From NCBI RefSeq assembly GCF_905475465.1, contig NC_062236.1, positions 7,698,001 to 7,762,000 on the forward strand: 64,000 bases of DNA, given 5' to 3'. Position 1 is the first letter of the stretch; every line of letters begins with the position of its first letter. A program made the position numbers and the translations under genes. This document shows, piece by piece, positions 1-9,448 of this stretch. The DNA comes from Pieris napi (lineage: Eukaryota; Arthropoda; Insecta; Lepidoptera; Pieridae). The notes below the pieces were generated by a model. It had not been told where the DNA came from and searched no databases. It saw only the letters and a list, made by a program, of their open reading frames with translations.

Positions 1-504
1 TGCTCCTGATTTATGTTATTCCAACATATCTTTCAGGCCAGAACCCGTAACACACTCTCAAAGAGCTCCAGCACTAAGCATGACGGGGCTTCGCCTGATT
101 TATGTTCTTTCAGGTTTGCACCCATAACACTCTCAAAAGAGCTCCAGCACTAAGGCTGTGTCAGGGACTGCGCCTGATTTGTGTTCTTTCAGGTCAGCAC
201 CCGTAACACTCTCAAAAGAGCTCCAGCACTAATGCTGTGTCAGGATTGCGCCTGATATGTGTTCTTTCAACACATCTTTCAGGTAGGCACCCGTAACACT
301 CTCTCAAAAGAGCTCCAGCACTAAGGCTGACGGGACTGCGCCTGATTTATGTTATTTCAACATATCTTTCAGGCCAGAACCCGTAACACACTCTCAAAGA
401 GCTCCAGCACTAAGGCTGACGGGGCTTCCCCTGATTTATGTTATTTCAACATATCTTTCAGGTAGGCACCCGTAACACACTCTCAAAAGAGCTCCAGCAC
501 TAAG

Positions 505-594
505 GCTGACGGGGCTTCGCCTGATTTATGTTATTTCAACATATCTTTCAGGTAGGCACCCGTAACACACTCTCAAAAGAGCTCCAGCACTAAG
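505..594 (+). repeat. Exemplar B monomer, 90 bp
   Basis: The B monomer starts GCTGACGGG where A starts GCTGTGTCAGGG, has TTATGTTATTTCAACATATC in place of the short pyrimidine tract, and reads ACACACTCTC where A reads ACACTCTC. Two alternating variable segments are seen, GTAGGCACCCG and GCCAGAACCCG. The latter is often followed by TCTCAAAGAG, giving 89 bp. B always has the extended tract, so the 91-bp A monomer is its structural counterpart. B may be the ancestral form and the 79-bp A a shortened derivative, or the reverse; the window does not decide. Confidence 0.93.
527..543. other. Inverted repeat in B monomer (exemplar)
   Basis: TATGTT and AACATA flank the 5-nt loop ATTTC, giving a perfect 6-bp stem. 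The same element is present in nearly every B monomer. Loop variants ATTTT and ATTCC leave the stem intact. The TTTATTTAATTTC monomers near 5611 and 10553 break two pairs. Confidence 0.8.
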
Positions 595-1583
595 GCTGAC
601 GAGGCTTCCCCTGATTTATGTTATTTTAACATATCTTTCAGGTAGGCACCCGTAACACACTCTCAAAAGAGTTCCAGCACTAAGGCTGACGGGAATGCGC
701 CTGATTTATGTTATTTCAACATATCTTTCAGGCCAGAACCCGTAACACATTCTCAAAAGAGCTCCAGCACTAAGGCTGACGGGGCTTCGCCTGATTTATG
801 TTATTTCAACATATCTTTCAGGTAGGCACCCATAACACACTCTCAAAAGAGCTCCAGCACTAAGGCTGACGGGACTGCGCCTGATTTATGTTATTTCAAC
901 ATATCTTTCAGATAGGCACCCGTAACACACTCTCAAAAGAGCTCCAGCACTAAGGCTGACGAGACTGCGCCTGAGTTATGTTATTTCAACATATCTTTCA
1001 GGCAAGAACCCGTAACACACTCTCAAAGAGCTCCAGCACTAAGGCTGACGGGGCTTCCCCTGATTTATGTTATTTCAACATATCTTTCAGGTAGGCACCC
1101 GTAACACACTCTCAAAAGAGCTCCAGCACTAAGGCTGTGTCAGGGACTGCGCCTGATTTGTGTTCTTTCAGGTAGGCACCCGTAACACACTCTCAAAAGA
1201 GCTCCAGCACTAAGGCTGCCGGAACTGCGCCTGATTTATGTTATTTCAACATATCTTTCAGGCCAGAACCCGTAACACACTCTCAAAGAGCTCCAGCACT
1301 AAGGCTGACGGGGCTTCCCCTGATTTATGTTATTTCAACATATCTTTCAGTTAGGCACCCGTAACACACTCTCAAAAGAGTTCCAACACTAAGGCTGACG
1401 GGAATGCGCCTGATTTATGTTATTTCAACATATCTTTCAGGCCAGAACCCGTAACACATTCTCAAAAGAGCTCCAGCACTAAGGCTGACGGGGCTTCCCC
1501 TGATTTATGTTATTTCAACATATCTTTCAGGAAGCACCCGTAACACACTCTCAAAAGAACTCCAGCACTAAGGCTGACGGGAC

Positions 1584-3773
1584 TGCTCCTGATTTATGTT
1601 ATTCCAACATATCTTTCAGGCCAGAACCCGTAACACACTCTCAAAGAGCTCCAGCACTAAGCATGACGGGGCTTCGCCTGATTTATGTTCTTTCAGGTTT
1701 GCACCCATAACACTCTCAAAAGAGCTCCAGCACTAAGGCTGTGTCCAGGGACTGCGCCTGATTTGTGTTCTTTCAGGTCAGCACCCGTAACACTCTCAAA
1801 AGAGCTCCAGCACTAATGCTGTGTCAGGATTGCGCCTGATATGTGTTCTTTCAACACATCTTTCAGGTAGGCACCCGTAACACTCTCTCAAAAGAGCTCC
1901 AGCACTAAGGCTGACGGGACTGCGCCTGATTTATGTTATTTCAACATATCTTTCAGGCCAGAACCCGTAACACACTCTCAAAGAGCTCCAGCACTAAGGC
2001 TGACGGGGCTTCCCCTGATTTATGTTATTTCAACATATCTTTCAGGTAGGCACCCGTAACACACTCTCAAAAGAGCTCCAGCACTAAGGCTGACGGGGCT
2101 TCGCCTGATTTATGTTATTTCAACATATCTTTCAGGTAGGCACCCGTAACACACTCTCAAAAGAGCTCCAGCACTAAGGCTGACGAGGCTTCCCCTGATT
2201 TATGTTATTTTAACATATCTTTCAGGTAGGCACCCGTAACACACTCTCAAAAGAGTTCCAGCACTAAGGCTGACGGGAATGCGCCTGATTTATGTTATTT
2301 CAACATATCTTTCAGGCCAGAACCCGTAACACATTCTCAAAAGAGCTCCAGCACTAAGGCTGACGGGGCTTCGCCTGATTTATGTTATTTCAACATATCT
2401 TTCAGGTAGGCACCCATAACACACTCTCAAAAGAGCTCCAGCACTAAGGCTGACGGGACTGCGCCTGATTTATGTTATTTCAACATATCTTTCAGGTAGG
2501 CACCCGTAACACACTCTCAAAAGAGCTCCAGCACTAAGGCTGACGAGACTGCGCCTGAGTTATGTTATTTCAACATATCTTTCAGGCAAGAACCCGTAAC
2601 ACACTCTCAAAGAGCTCCAGCACTAAGGCTGACGGGGCTTCCCCTGATTTATGTTATTTCAACATATCTTTCAGGTAGGCACCCGTAACACACTCTCAAA
2701 AGAGCTCCAGCACTAAGGCTGTGTCAGGGACTGCGCCTGATTTGTGTTCTTTCAGGTAGGCACCCGTAACACACTCTCAAAAGAGCTCCAGCACTAAGGC
2801 TGCCGGAACTGCGCCTGATTTATGTTATTTCAACATATCTTTCAGGCCAGAACCCGTAACACACTCTCAAAGAGCTCCAGCACTAAGGCTGACGGGGCTT
2901 CCCCTGATTTATGTTATTTCAACATATCTTTCAGTTAGGCACCCGTAACACACTCTCAAAAGAGTTCCAACACTAAGGCTGACGGAAATGCGCCTGATTT
3001 ATGTTATTTCAACATATCTTTCAGGCCAGAACCCGTAACACATTCTCAAAAGAGCTCCAGCACCAAGGCTGACGGGGCTTCCCCTGATTTATGTTATTTC
3101 AACATATCTTTCAGGTAGGCACCCGTAACACACTCTAAAAAGAGCTCCAGCACTAAGGCTGACGGGACTGCGCCTGATTTATGTTATTTCAACATATCTT
3201 TCAGGCCAGAACACGTAACACACTCTCAAAGAGCTCCAGCACTAAGGCTGACGGGGCTTCCCCTGATTTATGTTATTTCAACATATCTTTCAGGTAGGCA
3301 CCCGTAACACACTCTCAAAAGAGCTCCAGCACTAAGGCTGAAGGGAATGCGCCTGATTTGTGTTCTTTCAAGTCAGCATCCATAACACTTTCAAAAGAGC
3401 TCCAGCACTAAGGCTGTGTCAGGGACTGCGCCTGATTTGTGTTCTTTCAGGTCAGCACCCGTAACACTCTCAATAGAGCTCCAGCACTAATGCTGTGTCA
3501 GGATTGCGCCTGATATGTGTTCTTTCAACACATCTTTCAGGTAGGCACCCGTAACACACTCTCAAAAGAGCTCCAGCACTAAGGCTGACGGGACTGCGGC
3601 TGATTTATGTTATTTCAACATATCTTTCAGGCCAGAACCCGTAACACACTCTCAAAAGAGCTCCAGCCCTAAGGCTGACGGGGCTTCGCCTGATTTATGT
3701 TATTTCAACATATCTTTCAGGAAGCACCCGTAACACACTCTCAAAAGAACTCCAGCACTAAGGCTGACGGGAC
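1584..3773 (+). repeat. B higher-order repeat, copy 2 (2190 bp, expanded)
   Basis: Collinear with copy 1 for about the first 1.5 kb, then extended. The extra stretch near 3090-3770 includes GCCAGAACACG, GCTGAAGGGAATG and a second CTAATGCTGTG monomer. It looks like an internal duplication from unequal exchange. Confidence 0.82.
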
Positions 3774-5346
3774 TGCTCCTGATTTATGTTATTCCAACAT
3801 ATCTTTCAGGCCAGAACCCGTAACACACTCTCAAAGAGCTCCAGCACTAAGCATGACGGGGCTTCGCCTGATTTATGTTCTTTCAGGTTTGCACCCATAA
3901 CACTCTCAAAAGAGCTCCAGCACTAAGGCTGTGTCAGGGACTGCGCCTGATTTGTGTTCTTTCAGGTCAGCACCCGTAACACTCTCAAAAGAGCTCCAGC
4001 ACTAATGCTGTGTCAGGATTGCGCCTGATATGTGTTCTTTCAACACATCTTTCAGGTAGGCACCCGTAACACTCTCTCAAAAGAGCTCCAGCACTAAGGC
4101 TGACGGGACTGCGCCTGATTTATGTTATTTCAACATATCTTTCAGGCCAGAACCCGTAACACACTCTCAAAGAGCTCCAGCACTAAGGCTGACGGGGCTT
4201 CCCCTGATTTATGTTATTTCAACATATCTTTCAGGTAGGCACCCGTAACACACTCTCAAAAGAGCTCCAGCACTAAGGCTGACGGGGCTTCGCCTGATTT
4301 ATGTTATTTCAACATATCTTTCAGGTAGGCACCCGTAACACACTCTCAAAAGAGCTCCAGCACAAAGGCTGACGAGGCTTCCCCTGATTTATGTTATTTT
4401 AACATATCTTTCAGGTAGGCACCCGTAACACACTCTCAAAAGAGTTCCAGCACTAAGGCTGACGGGAATGCGCCTGATTTATGTTATTTCAACATATCTT
4501 TCAGGCCAGAACCCGTAACACATTCTCAAAAGAGCTCCAGCACTAAGGCTGACGGGGCTTCGCCTGATTTATGTTATTTCAACATATCTTTCAGGTAGGC
4601 ACCCATAACACACTCTCAAAAGAGCTCCAGCACTAAGGCTGACGGGACTGCGCCTGATTTATGTTATTTCAACATATCTTTCAGGTAGGCACCCGTAACA
4701 CACTCTCAAAAGAGCTCCAGCACTAAGGCTGACGAGACTGCGCCTGAGTTATGTTATTTCAACATATCTTTCAGGCAAGAACCCGTAACACACTCTCAAA
4801 GAGCTCCAGCACTAAGGCTGACGGGGCTTCCCCTGATTTATGTTATTTCAACATATCTTTCAGGTAGGCACCCGTAACACACTCTCAAAAGAGCTCCAGC
4901 ACTAAGGCTGTGTCAGGGACTGCGCCTGATTTGTGTTCTTTCAGGTTGGCACCCGTAACACACTCTCAAAAGAGCTCCAGCACTAAGGCTGCCGGAACTG
5001 CGCCTGATTTATGTTATTTCAACATATCTTTCAGGCCAGAACCCGTAACACACTCTCAAAGAGCTCCAGCACTAAGGCTGACGGGGCTTCCCCTGATTTA
5101 TGTTATTTCAACATATCTTTCAGTTAGGCACCCGTAACACACTCTCAAAAGAGTTCCAACACTAAGGCTGACGGGAATGCGCCTGATTTATGTTATTTCA
5201 ACATATCTTTCAGGCCAGAACCCGTAACACATTCTCAAAAGAGCTCCAGCACTAAGGCTGACGGGGCTTCCCCTGATTTATGTTATTTCAACATATCTTT
5301 CAGGTAGGCACCCGTAACACACTCTAAAAAGAGCTCCAGCACTAAG
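3774..5346 (+). repeat. B higher-order repeat, copy 3
   Basis: Collinear with copies 1 and 2 (CTAATGCTG at 4002, GCTGCCGG at 4988), ending where the A islet begins at 5347. It has private changes such as CAGCACAAAGG near 4362 and GTTGGCACCC near 4945. Confidence 0.82.
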
Positions 5347-5504
5347 GCTGTGTCAGGGACTGCGTCTGATTTGTGTTCTTTCAGGTCAGCATCCATAACA
5401 CTCTTAAAAGAGCTCCAGCACTAAGGCTGTGTCAGGGACTGCGTCTGATTTGTGTTCTTTCAGGTCAGCATCCATAACATTCTCAAAAGAGCTCCAGCAC
5501 TAAG
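5347..5504 (+). repeat. A islet of exactly two 79-bp monomers
   Basis: Two A monomers, both with CTGCGTCTGATTTG, lie between B blocks. The length of 158 bp is 2 x 79, so both edges fall at the same point of the monomer, just before GCTG. Exchange between A and B therefore took place in register. Confidence 0.88.
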
Positions 5505-6043
5505 GCTGACGGGACTGCGCCTGATTTATGTTATTTCAACATATCTTTCACGTAGGCACCCGTAACACACTCTCAAAAGAGTTCCAGCACTAAGGCTGAC
5601 GGGAATGCGCCTGATTTATTTAATTTCAACATATCTTTCAGGCCAGAACCCGTTACACACTCTCAAAAGAGCTCGAGCCCTAAGGCTGACGGGGCTTCCC
5701 CTGATTTATGTTATTTCAACATATCTTTCAGGTAGGCACCCGTAACACACTCTAAAAAGAGCTCCAGCACTAAGGCTGACGGGACTGCGCCTGATTTATG
5801 TTATTTCAACATATCTTTCAGGCCAGAACACGTAACACACTCTCAAAGAGCTCCAGCACTAAGGCTGACGGGGCTTCCCCTGATTTATGTTATTTCAACA
5901 TATCTTTCAGGTAGGCACCCGTAACACACTCTCAAAAGAGCTCCAGCACTAAGGCTGACGGGGCTTCGCCTGATTTATGTTATTTCAACATATCTTTCAG
6001 GTAGGCACCCGTAACACACTCTCAAAAGAACTCCAGCACTAAG
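5505..6043 (+). repeat. B block 2
   Basis: Six B monomers, including the marked TTTATTTAATTTC variant (near 5611) and CTCGAGCCCTAAGG (near 5672). Both markers recur in the B stretch before 10985, at an offset of about 4942 bp. The block ends in the B-to-A junction marked by AAAAGAACTCCAGCAC. Confidence 0.88.
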
Positions 6044-6201
6044 GCTGTGTCAGGGACTGCGCCTGATTTGTGTTCTTTCAGGTCAGCATGCATAACACTC
6101 TCAAAAGAGCTCCAGCACTAAGGCTGTGTCAGGGACTGCGCCTGATTTGTGTTCTTTCAGGTCAGCATCCATAATACTCTCAAAAGAGCTCCAGCACTTA
6201 G

Positions 6202-6292
6202 GCTGTGTCAGGGACTGCGCCTGATTTGTGTTCTTTCAACACATCTTTCAGGTTTGCACCCATAACACTCTCAAAAGAGCTCCAGCACTTAG
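6202..6292 (+). repeat. Exemplar long A monomer, 91 bp
   Basis: This is the same monomer as the 79-bp form with 12 extra bases, ACACATCTTTCA, between TTCTTTCA and GG. The insert repeats the TCTTTCA that precedes it and also creates the right arm of a TGTGTT/AACACA inverted repeat. Long monomers are nearly always followed by GTTTGCACCC, so insert and variable segment are linked. They are scattered singly through the A blocks and cluster at about 31.9-32.7 kb and 62.3-63.1 kb. Confidence 0.93.
6227..6243. other. Inverted repeat in long A monomer (exemplar)
   Basis: TGTGTT and AACACA flank CTTTC, a perfect 6-bp stem at the same place as the B element, with a G-C pair where B has A-T. Loops CTTTC, ATTTC, AATTC, CATTC and CTATC are all seen with intact stems. 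The 79-bp A monomer lacks the right arm. Confidence 0.8.
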
Positions 6293-7786
6293 GCTGTGTC
6301 AGGGACTGCGCCTGATTTGTGTTCTTTCAGGTCAGCATCCATAACACTCTTAAAAGAACTCCAGCACTAAGGCTGTGTCAGGGACTGCGCCTGATTTGTG
6401 TTCTTTCAGGTCAGCATCCATAACACTCTTAAAAGAGCTCCAGCACTAAGGCTGTGTCAGGGACTGCGTCTGATTTGTGTTCTTTCAGGTCAGCATCCAT
6501 AACACTCTTAAAAGAGCTCCAGCACTAAGGCTGTGTCAGGGACTGCGTCTGATTTGTGTTCTTTCAGGTCAGCATCCATAACACTCTTAAAAGAGCTCCA
6601 GCACTAAGGCTGTGTCAGGGAATGCGCCTGATTTGTGTTCTTTCAGGTCAGCATCCAAAACACTCTCAAAAGAGCTCCAGCACTAAGGCTGTGTCAGGGA
6701 CTGCGCCTGATTTGTGTTCTTTCAACACATCTTTCAGGTTTGCATCCATAACACTCTCAAAAGAGCTCCAGCACTAAGGCTGTGTCAGGGACTGCGCCTG
6801 ATTTGTGTTCTTTCAACACATCTTTCAGGTTTGCACCCATAACACTCTCAAAAGAGCTCCAGCACTAAGGCTGTGTCAGGGACTGCGCCTGATTTGTGTT
6901 CTTTCAGGTTTGCACCCATAACACTCTCAAAAGAGCTCCAGCACTAAGGCTGTGTCAGGGACTGCGCCTGATTTGTGTTCTTTCAGGTCAGCACCCGTAA
7001 CACTCTCAAAAGAGCTCCAGCACTAAGGCTGTGTCAGGGACTGCGCCTGATTTATGTTCTTTCAGGTCAGCATCCATAACACTCTTAAAAGAGCTCCAGC
7101 ACTAAGGCTGTGTCAGGGACTGCGTGGATTTGTGTTCTTTCAGGTCAGCATCCATAACACTCTCAAACGAGCTCCAGCACTAAGGCTGTGTCAGGGACTG
7201 CGCCTGATTTGTGTTCTTTCAACACATCTTTCAGGTTTGCACCCATAACACTCTCAAAAGAGCTCCAGCACTAAGGCTGTGTCAGGGACTGGGCCTGATT
7301 TGTGTTCTTTCAGGTCAGCATCCATAACACTCTTAAAAGAGCTCCAGCACTAAGGCTGTGTCAGGGACTGCGCCTGATTTGTGTTCTTTCAGGTCAGCAT
7401 CCATAACACTCTTAAAAGAGCTCCAGCACTAAGGCTGTGTCAGGGACTGTGCCTGATTTGTGTTCTTTCAACACATCTTTCAGGTTTGCACCCATAACAC
7501 TCTCAAAAGAGCTCCAGCACTAAGGCTGTGTCACGGACTGCGCCTGATTTGTGTTCTTTCAGGTCAGCATCCATAACACTCTCAAAAGAGCTCCAGCACT
7601 AAGGCTGTGTCAGGGACTGCGCCTGATTTGTGTTCTTTCAACACATCTTTCAGGTTTGCACCCATAACACTCTCAAAAGAGCTCCAGCACTAATGCTGTG
7701 TCAGGATTGCGCCTGATATGTGTTCTTTCAACACATCTTTCAGGTAGGCACCCGTAACACTCTCTCAAAAGAGCTCCAGCACTAAG

Positions 7787-9242
7787 GCTGACGGGACTGC
7801 GCCTGATTTATGTTATTTCAACATATCTTTCAGGCCAGAACCCGTAACACACTCTCAAAGAGCTCCAGCACTAAGGCTGACGGGGCTTCCCCTGATTTAT
7901 GTTATTTCAACATATCTTTCAGGTAGGCACCCGTAACACACTCTCAAAAGAGCTCCAGCACTAAGGCTGACGGGGCTTCGCCTGATTTATGTTATTTCAA
8001 CATATCTTTCAGGTAGGCACCCGTAACACACTCTCAAAAGAGCTCCAGCACTAAGGCTGACGAGGCTTCCCCTGATTTATGTTATTTTAACATATCTTTC
8101 AGGTAGGCACCCGTAACACACTCTCAAAAGAGTTCCAGCACTAAGGCTGACGGGAATGCGCCTGATTTATGTTATTTCAACATATCTTTCAGGCCAGAAC
8201 CCGTAACACATTCTCAAAAGAGCTCCAGCCCTAAGGCTGACGGGGCTTCGCCTGATTTATGTTATTTCAACATATCTTTCAGGTAGGCACCCATAACACA
8301 CTCTCAAAAGAGCTCCAGCACTAAGGCTGACGGGACTGCGCCTGATTTATGTTATTTCAACATATCTTTCAGGTAGGCACCCGTAACACACTCTCAAAAG
8401 AGCTCCAGCACTAAGGCTGACGAGACTGCGCCTGAGTTATGTTATTTCAACATATCTTTCAGGCAAGAACCCGTAACACACTCTCAAAGAGCTCCAGCAC
8501 TAAGGCTGACGGGGCTTCCCCTGATTTATGTTATTTCAACATATCTTTCAGGTAGGCACCCGTAACACACTCTCAAAAGAGCTCCAGCACTAAGGCTGTG
8601 TCAGGGACTGCGCCTGATTTGTGTTCTTTCAGGTAGGCACCCGTAACACACTCTCAAAAGAGCTCCAGCACTAAGGCTGCCGGAACTGCGCCTGATTTAT
8701 GTTATTTCAACATATCTTTCAGGCCAGAACCCGTAACACACTCTCAAAGAGCTCCAGCACTAAGGCTGACGGGGCTTCCCCTGATTTATGTTATTTCAAC
8801 ATATCTTTCAGTTAGGCACCCGTAACACACTCTCAAAAGAGTTCCAACACTAAGGCTGACGGGAATGCGCCTGATTTATGTTATTTCAACATATCTTTCA
8901 GGCCAGAACCCGTAACACATTCTCAAAAGAGCTCCAGCACTAAGGCTGACGGGGCTTCCCCTGATTTATGTTATTTCAACATATCTTTCAGGTAGGCACC
9001 CGTAACACACTCTAAAAAGAGCTCCAGCACTAAGGCTGACGGGACTGCGCCTGATTTATGTTATTTCAACATATCTTTCAGGCCAGAACCCGTAACACAC
9101 TCTCAAAGAGCTCCAGCACTAAGGCTGACGGGGCTTCCCCTGATTTATGTTATTTCAACATATCTTTCAGGTAGGCACCCGTAACACACTCTCAAAAGAG
9201 CTCCAGCACTAAGGCTGTGTCAGGGACTGCGCCTGATTTGTG
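7787..9242 (+). repeat. B block 3 (fourth higher-order copy, interrupted)
   Basis: Collinear with block 1 copy 3 at an offset of 3688 bp (CTAATGCTG 4002 to 7690; GCTGCCGG 4988 to 8676). It stops at 9242 in the middle of an A-type monomer, after GCCTGATTTGTG, where the non-satellite island begins. Confidence 0.9.
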
Positions 9243-9340
9243 CATCCAAGCATCCAAGGCCCTTATACAAAATTGCACTACCACAACTTTAGTCAAAAAA
9301 CTTCACTTTCAAAAACCACTGAATAAAAATGACACAAAAA

Positions 9341-9349
9341 CGTACTCAC
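9341..9349 (-). other. Splice donor-like site, minus strand
   Basis: The minus strand reads ACG then GTGAGTACG, matching the GTRAGT donor consensus at all six intron positions. About 100 bp of T-rich, intron-like sequence follows (9340-9243) before the satellite resumes. A good donor downstream of a TATA box, at first-exon distance, is the main reason for reading the island as a captured promoter and exon. Confidence 0.45.
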
Positions 9350-9400
9350 CGTATGCGGCCTCGACACCAACCACTTGTCAACGTCCGAGCAACAACAGAG
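9350..9400 (-). other. Putative untranslated first exon
   Basis: Between the TATA-predicted start (about 9400) and the splice donor at 9349 lie about 51 nt on the minus strand with no ATG. That is what a short 5' untranslated first exon would look like. The exon edge reads CATACG before GTGAGT. No coding sequence is present, so the product cannot be inferred. This would be a captured gene start rather than a working gene, unless an acceptor exists to its left in the satellite. Confidence 0.35.
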
Positions 9401-9415
9401 CGCGTGGCACACTGA
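9382..9415 (-). promoter_or_regulatory. Alternative initiator plus DPE-like pair
   Basis: The minus strand has TCAGTG with its A at 9413, close to the arthropod initiator TCAGTY. GGACG lies at 9386-9382, exactly +28 to +32 from that A, and matches the downstream promoter element consensus RGWYV. The TATA box is only 17 bp upstream of this A, too close to serve the same start, so the two readings compete. The motifs are short and may be coincidental. Confidence 0.25.
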
Positions 9416-9422
9416 GGCCTTT

Positions 9423-9430
9423 CTTTTATA
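9423..9430 (-). promoter_or_regulatory. TATA box, minus strand
   Basis: The minus strand reads TATAAAAG, a full match to the TATAWAAR consensus. Start-site spacing of about 30 bp would place transcription initiation near 9400, in GCGCTCTGTTG, reading leftward into the satellite. An 8-mer of this kind occurs by chance, so the call rests on the CACCC box before it and the splice donor after it. Confidence 0.5.
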
Positions 9431-9433
9431 GAA

Positions 9434-9444
9434 GGCGGGTGGGG
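9434..9444 (-). promoter_or_regulatory. CACCC/GC-box-like element
   Basis: The minus strand reads CCCCACCCGCC, a match to the CACCC/GC-box class bound by Sp1/KLF factors in animals. It ends 3 bp upstream of the TATA box on the same strand. That is closer than is usual for such boxes, so the support comes mainly from the combination of motifs. Confidence 0.4.
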
Positions 9445-9448
9445 ATTG

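Larger units (their letters stand above)
1..1583 (+). repeat. B higher-order repeat, copy 1 (1583 bp)
   Basis: The unit opens with TGCTCCTGATTTATG, passes through about two A-type monomers and the CTAATGCTGTGTCAGGATT monomer (229), and then runs through B monomers, the GCTGCCGGAACTG monomer (1215) and AGTTCCAACACTAAGG (near 1380). The window begins inside the array, so the true phase of the unit is arbitrary. Confidence 0.85.
1..5346 (+). repeat. B block 1, three higher-order copies
   Basis: This block is B monomers with short A islets near 100-275, 1690-1860, 3350-3520 and 3880-4045. A TGCTCCTGATTTATGTTATT landmark marks copy starts at 1, 1584 and 3774, so the repeat lengths are 1583 and 2190 bp. 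The GCTGCCGGAACTG landmark at 1215, 2799 and 4988 gives the same spacing apart from one C inserted in GTGTCCAGGG near 1745. The 2190-bp copy carries about 607 bp extra near 3090-3770, made of further monomers including a second CTAATGCTGTG monomer near 3486. No gene is visible. Confidence 0.93.
6044..7786 (+). repeat. A block 2
   Basis: Mixed 79- and 91-bp A monomers. Private variants include GTCAGCATGCATAAC near 6085, CAGCACTTAGG near 6195 and 6286, and a short TGCGTGGATTTG near 7124 that lacks bases of the usual GCGCCTGATTTG. The last monomer (CTAATGCTG at 7690) is a hybrid with an A-type left part and the B-type GTAGGCACCCG right part, as in the B higher-order unit. Confidence 0.88.
9243..9448. 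other. Non-satellite island, 206 bp
   Basis: This is the only sequence in the window that does not match the monomer. It begins with an 8-bp tandem CATCCAAGCATCCAAG and ends near GGGGATTGAA, where the satellite resumes at AAAGAGTTCCAG. The plus strand is rich in A and C. The minus strand carries promoter-like and splice-donor-like motifs described separately. I see no target-site duplication, terminal inverted repeat, poly(A) tail or transposase fragment. A plus-strand frame is open across it (9217-9528), but it starts and ends in satellite and shows no recognisable domain. I cannot assign a source gene. Confidence 0.9.

Noticed and set aside
9322..9327. AATAAA poly(A) signal on the plus strand
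   Set aside because: A lone hexamer in A-rich sequence, with no plus-strand gene upstream and no GT-rich element that I could identify downstream.
9360..9382. Pol III internal promoter (tRNA-derived SINE) in the island
   Set aside because: TTGACAAGTGG resembles an A box and GGTGTCGAGGCC a B box, but both have mismatches and lie only a few bases apart, far closer than a working A/B pair. No tRNA-like fold or tail is seen.
9243..9448. Transposable element or solo LTR
   Set aside because: No terminal TG/CA pair with flanking target duplication, no terminal inverted repeats and no minus-strand AATAAA after the TATA box. The out-of-register flanks do not fit a simple insertion.
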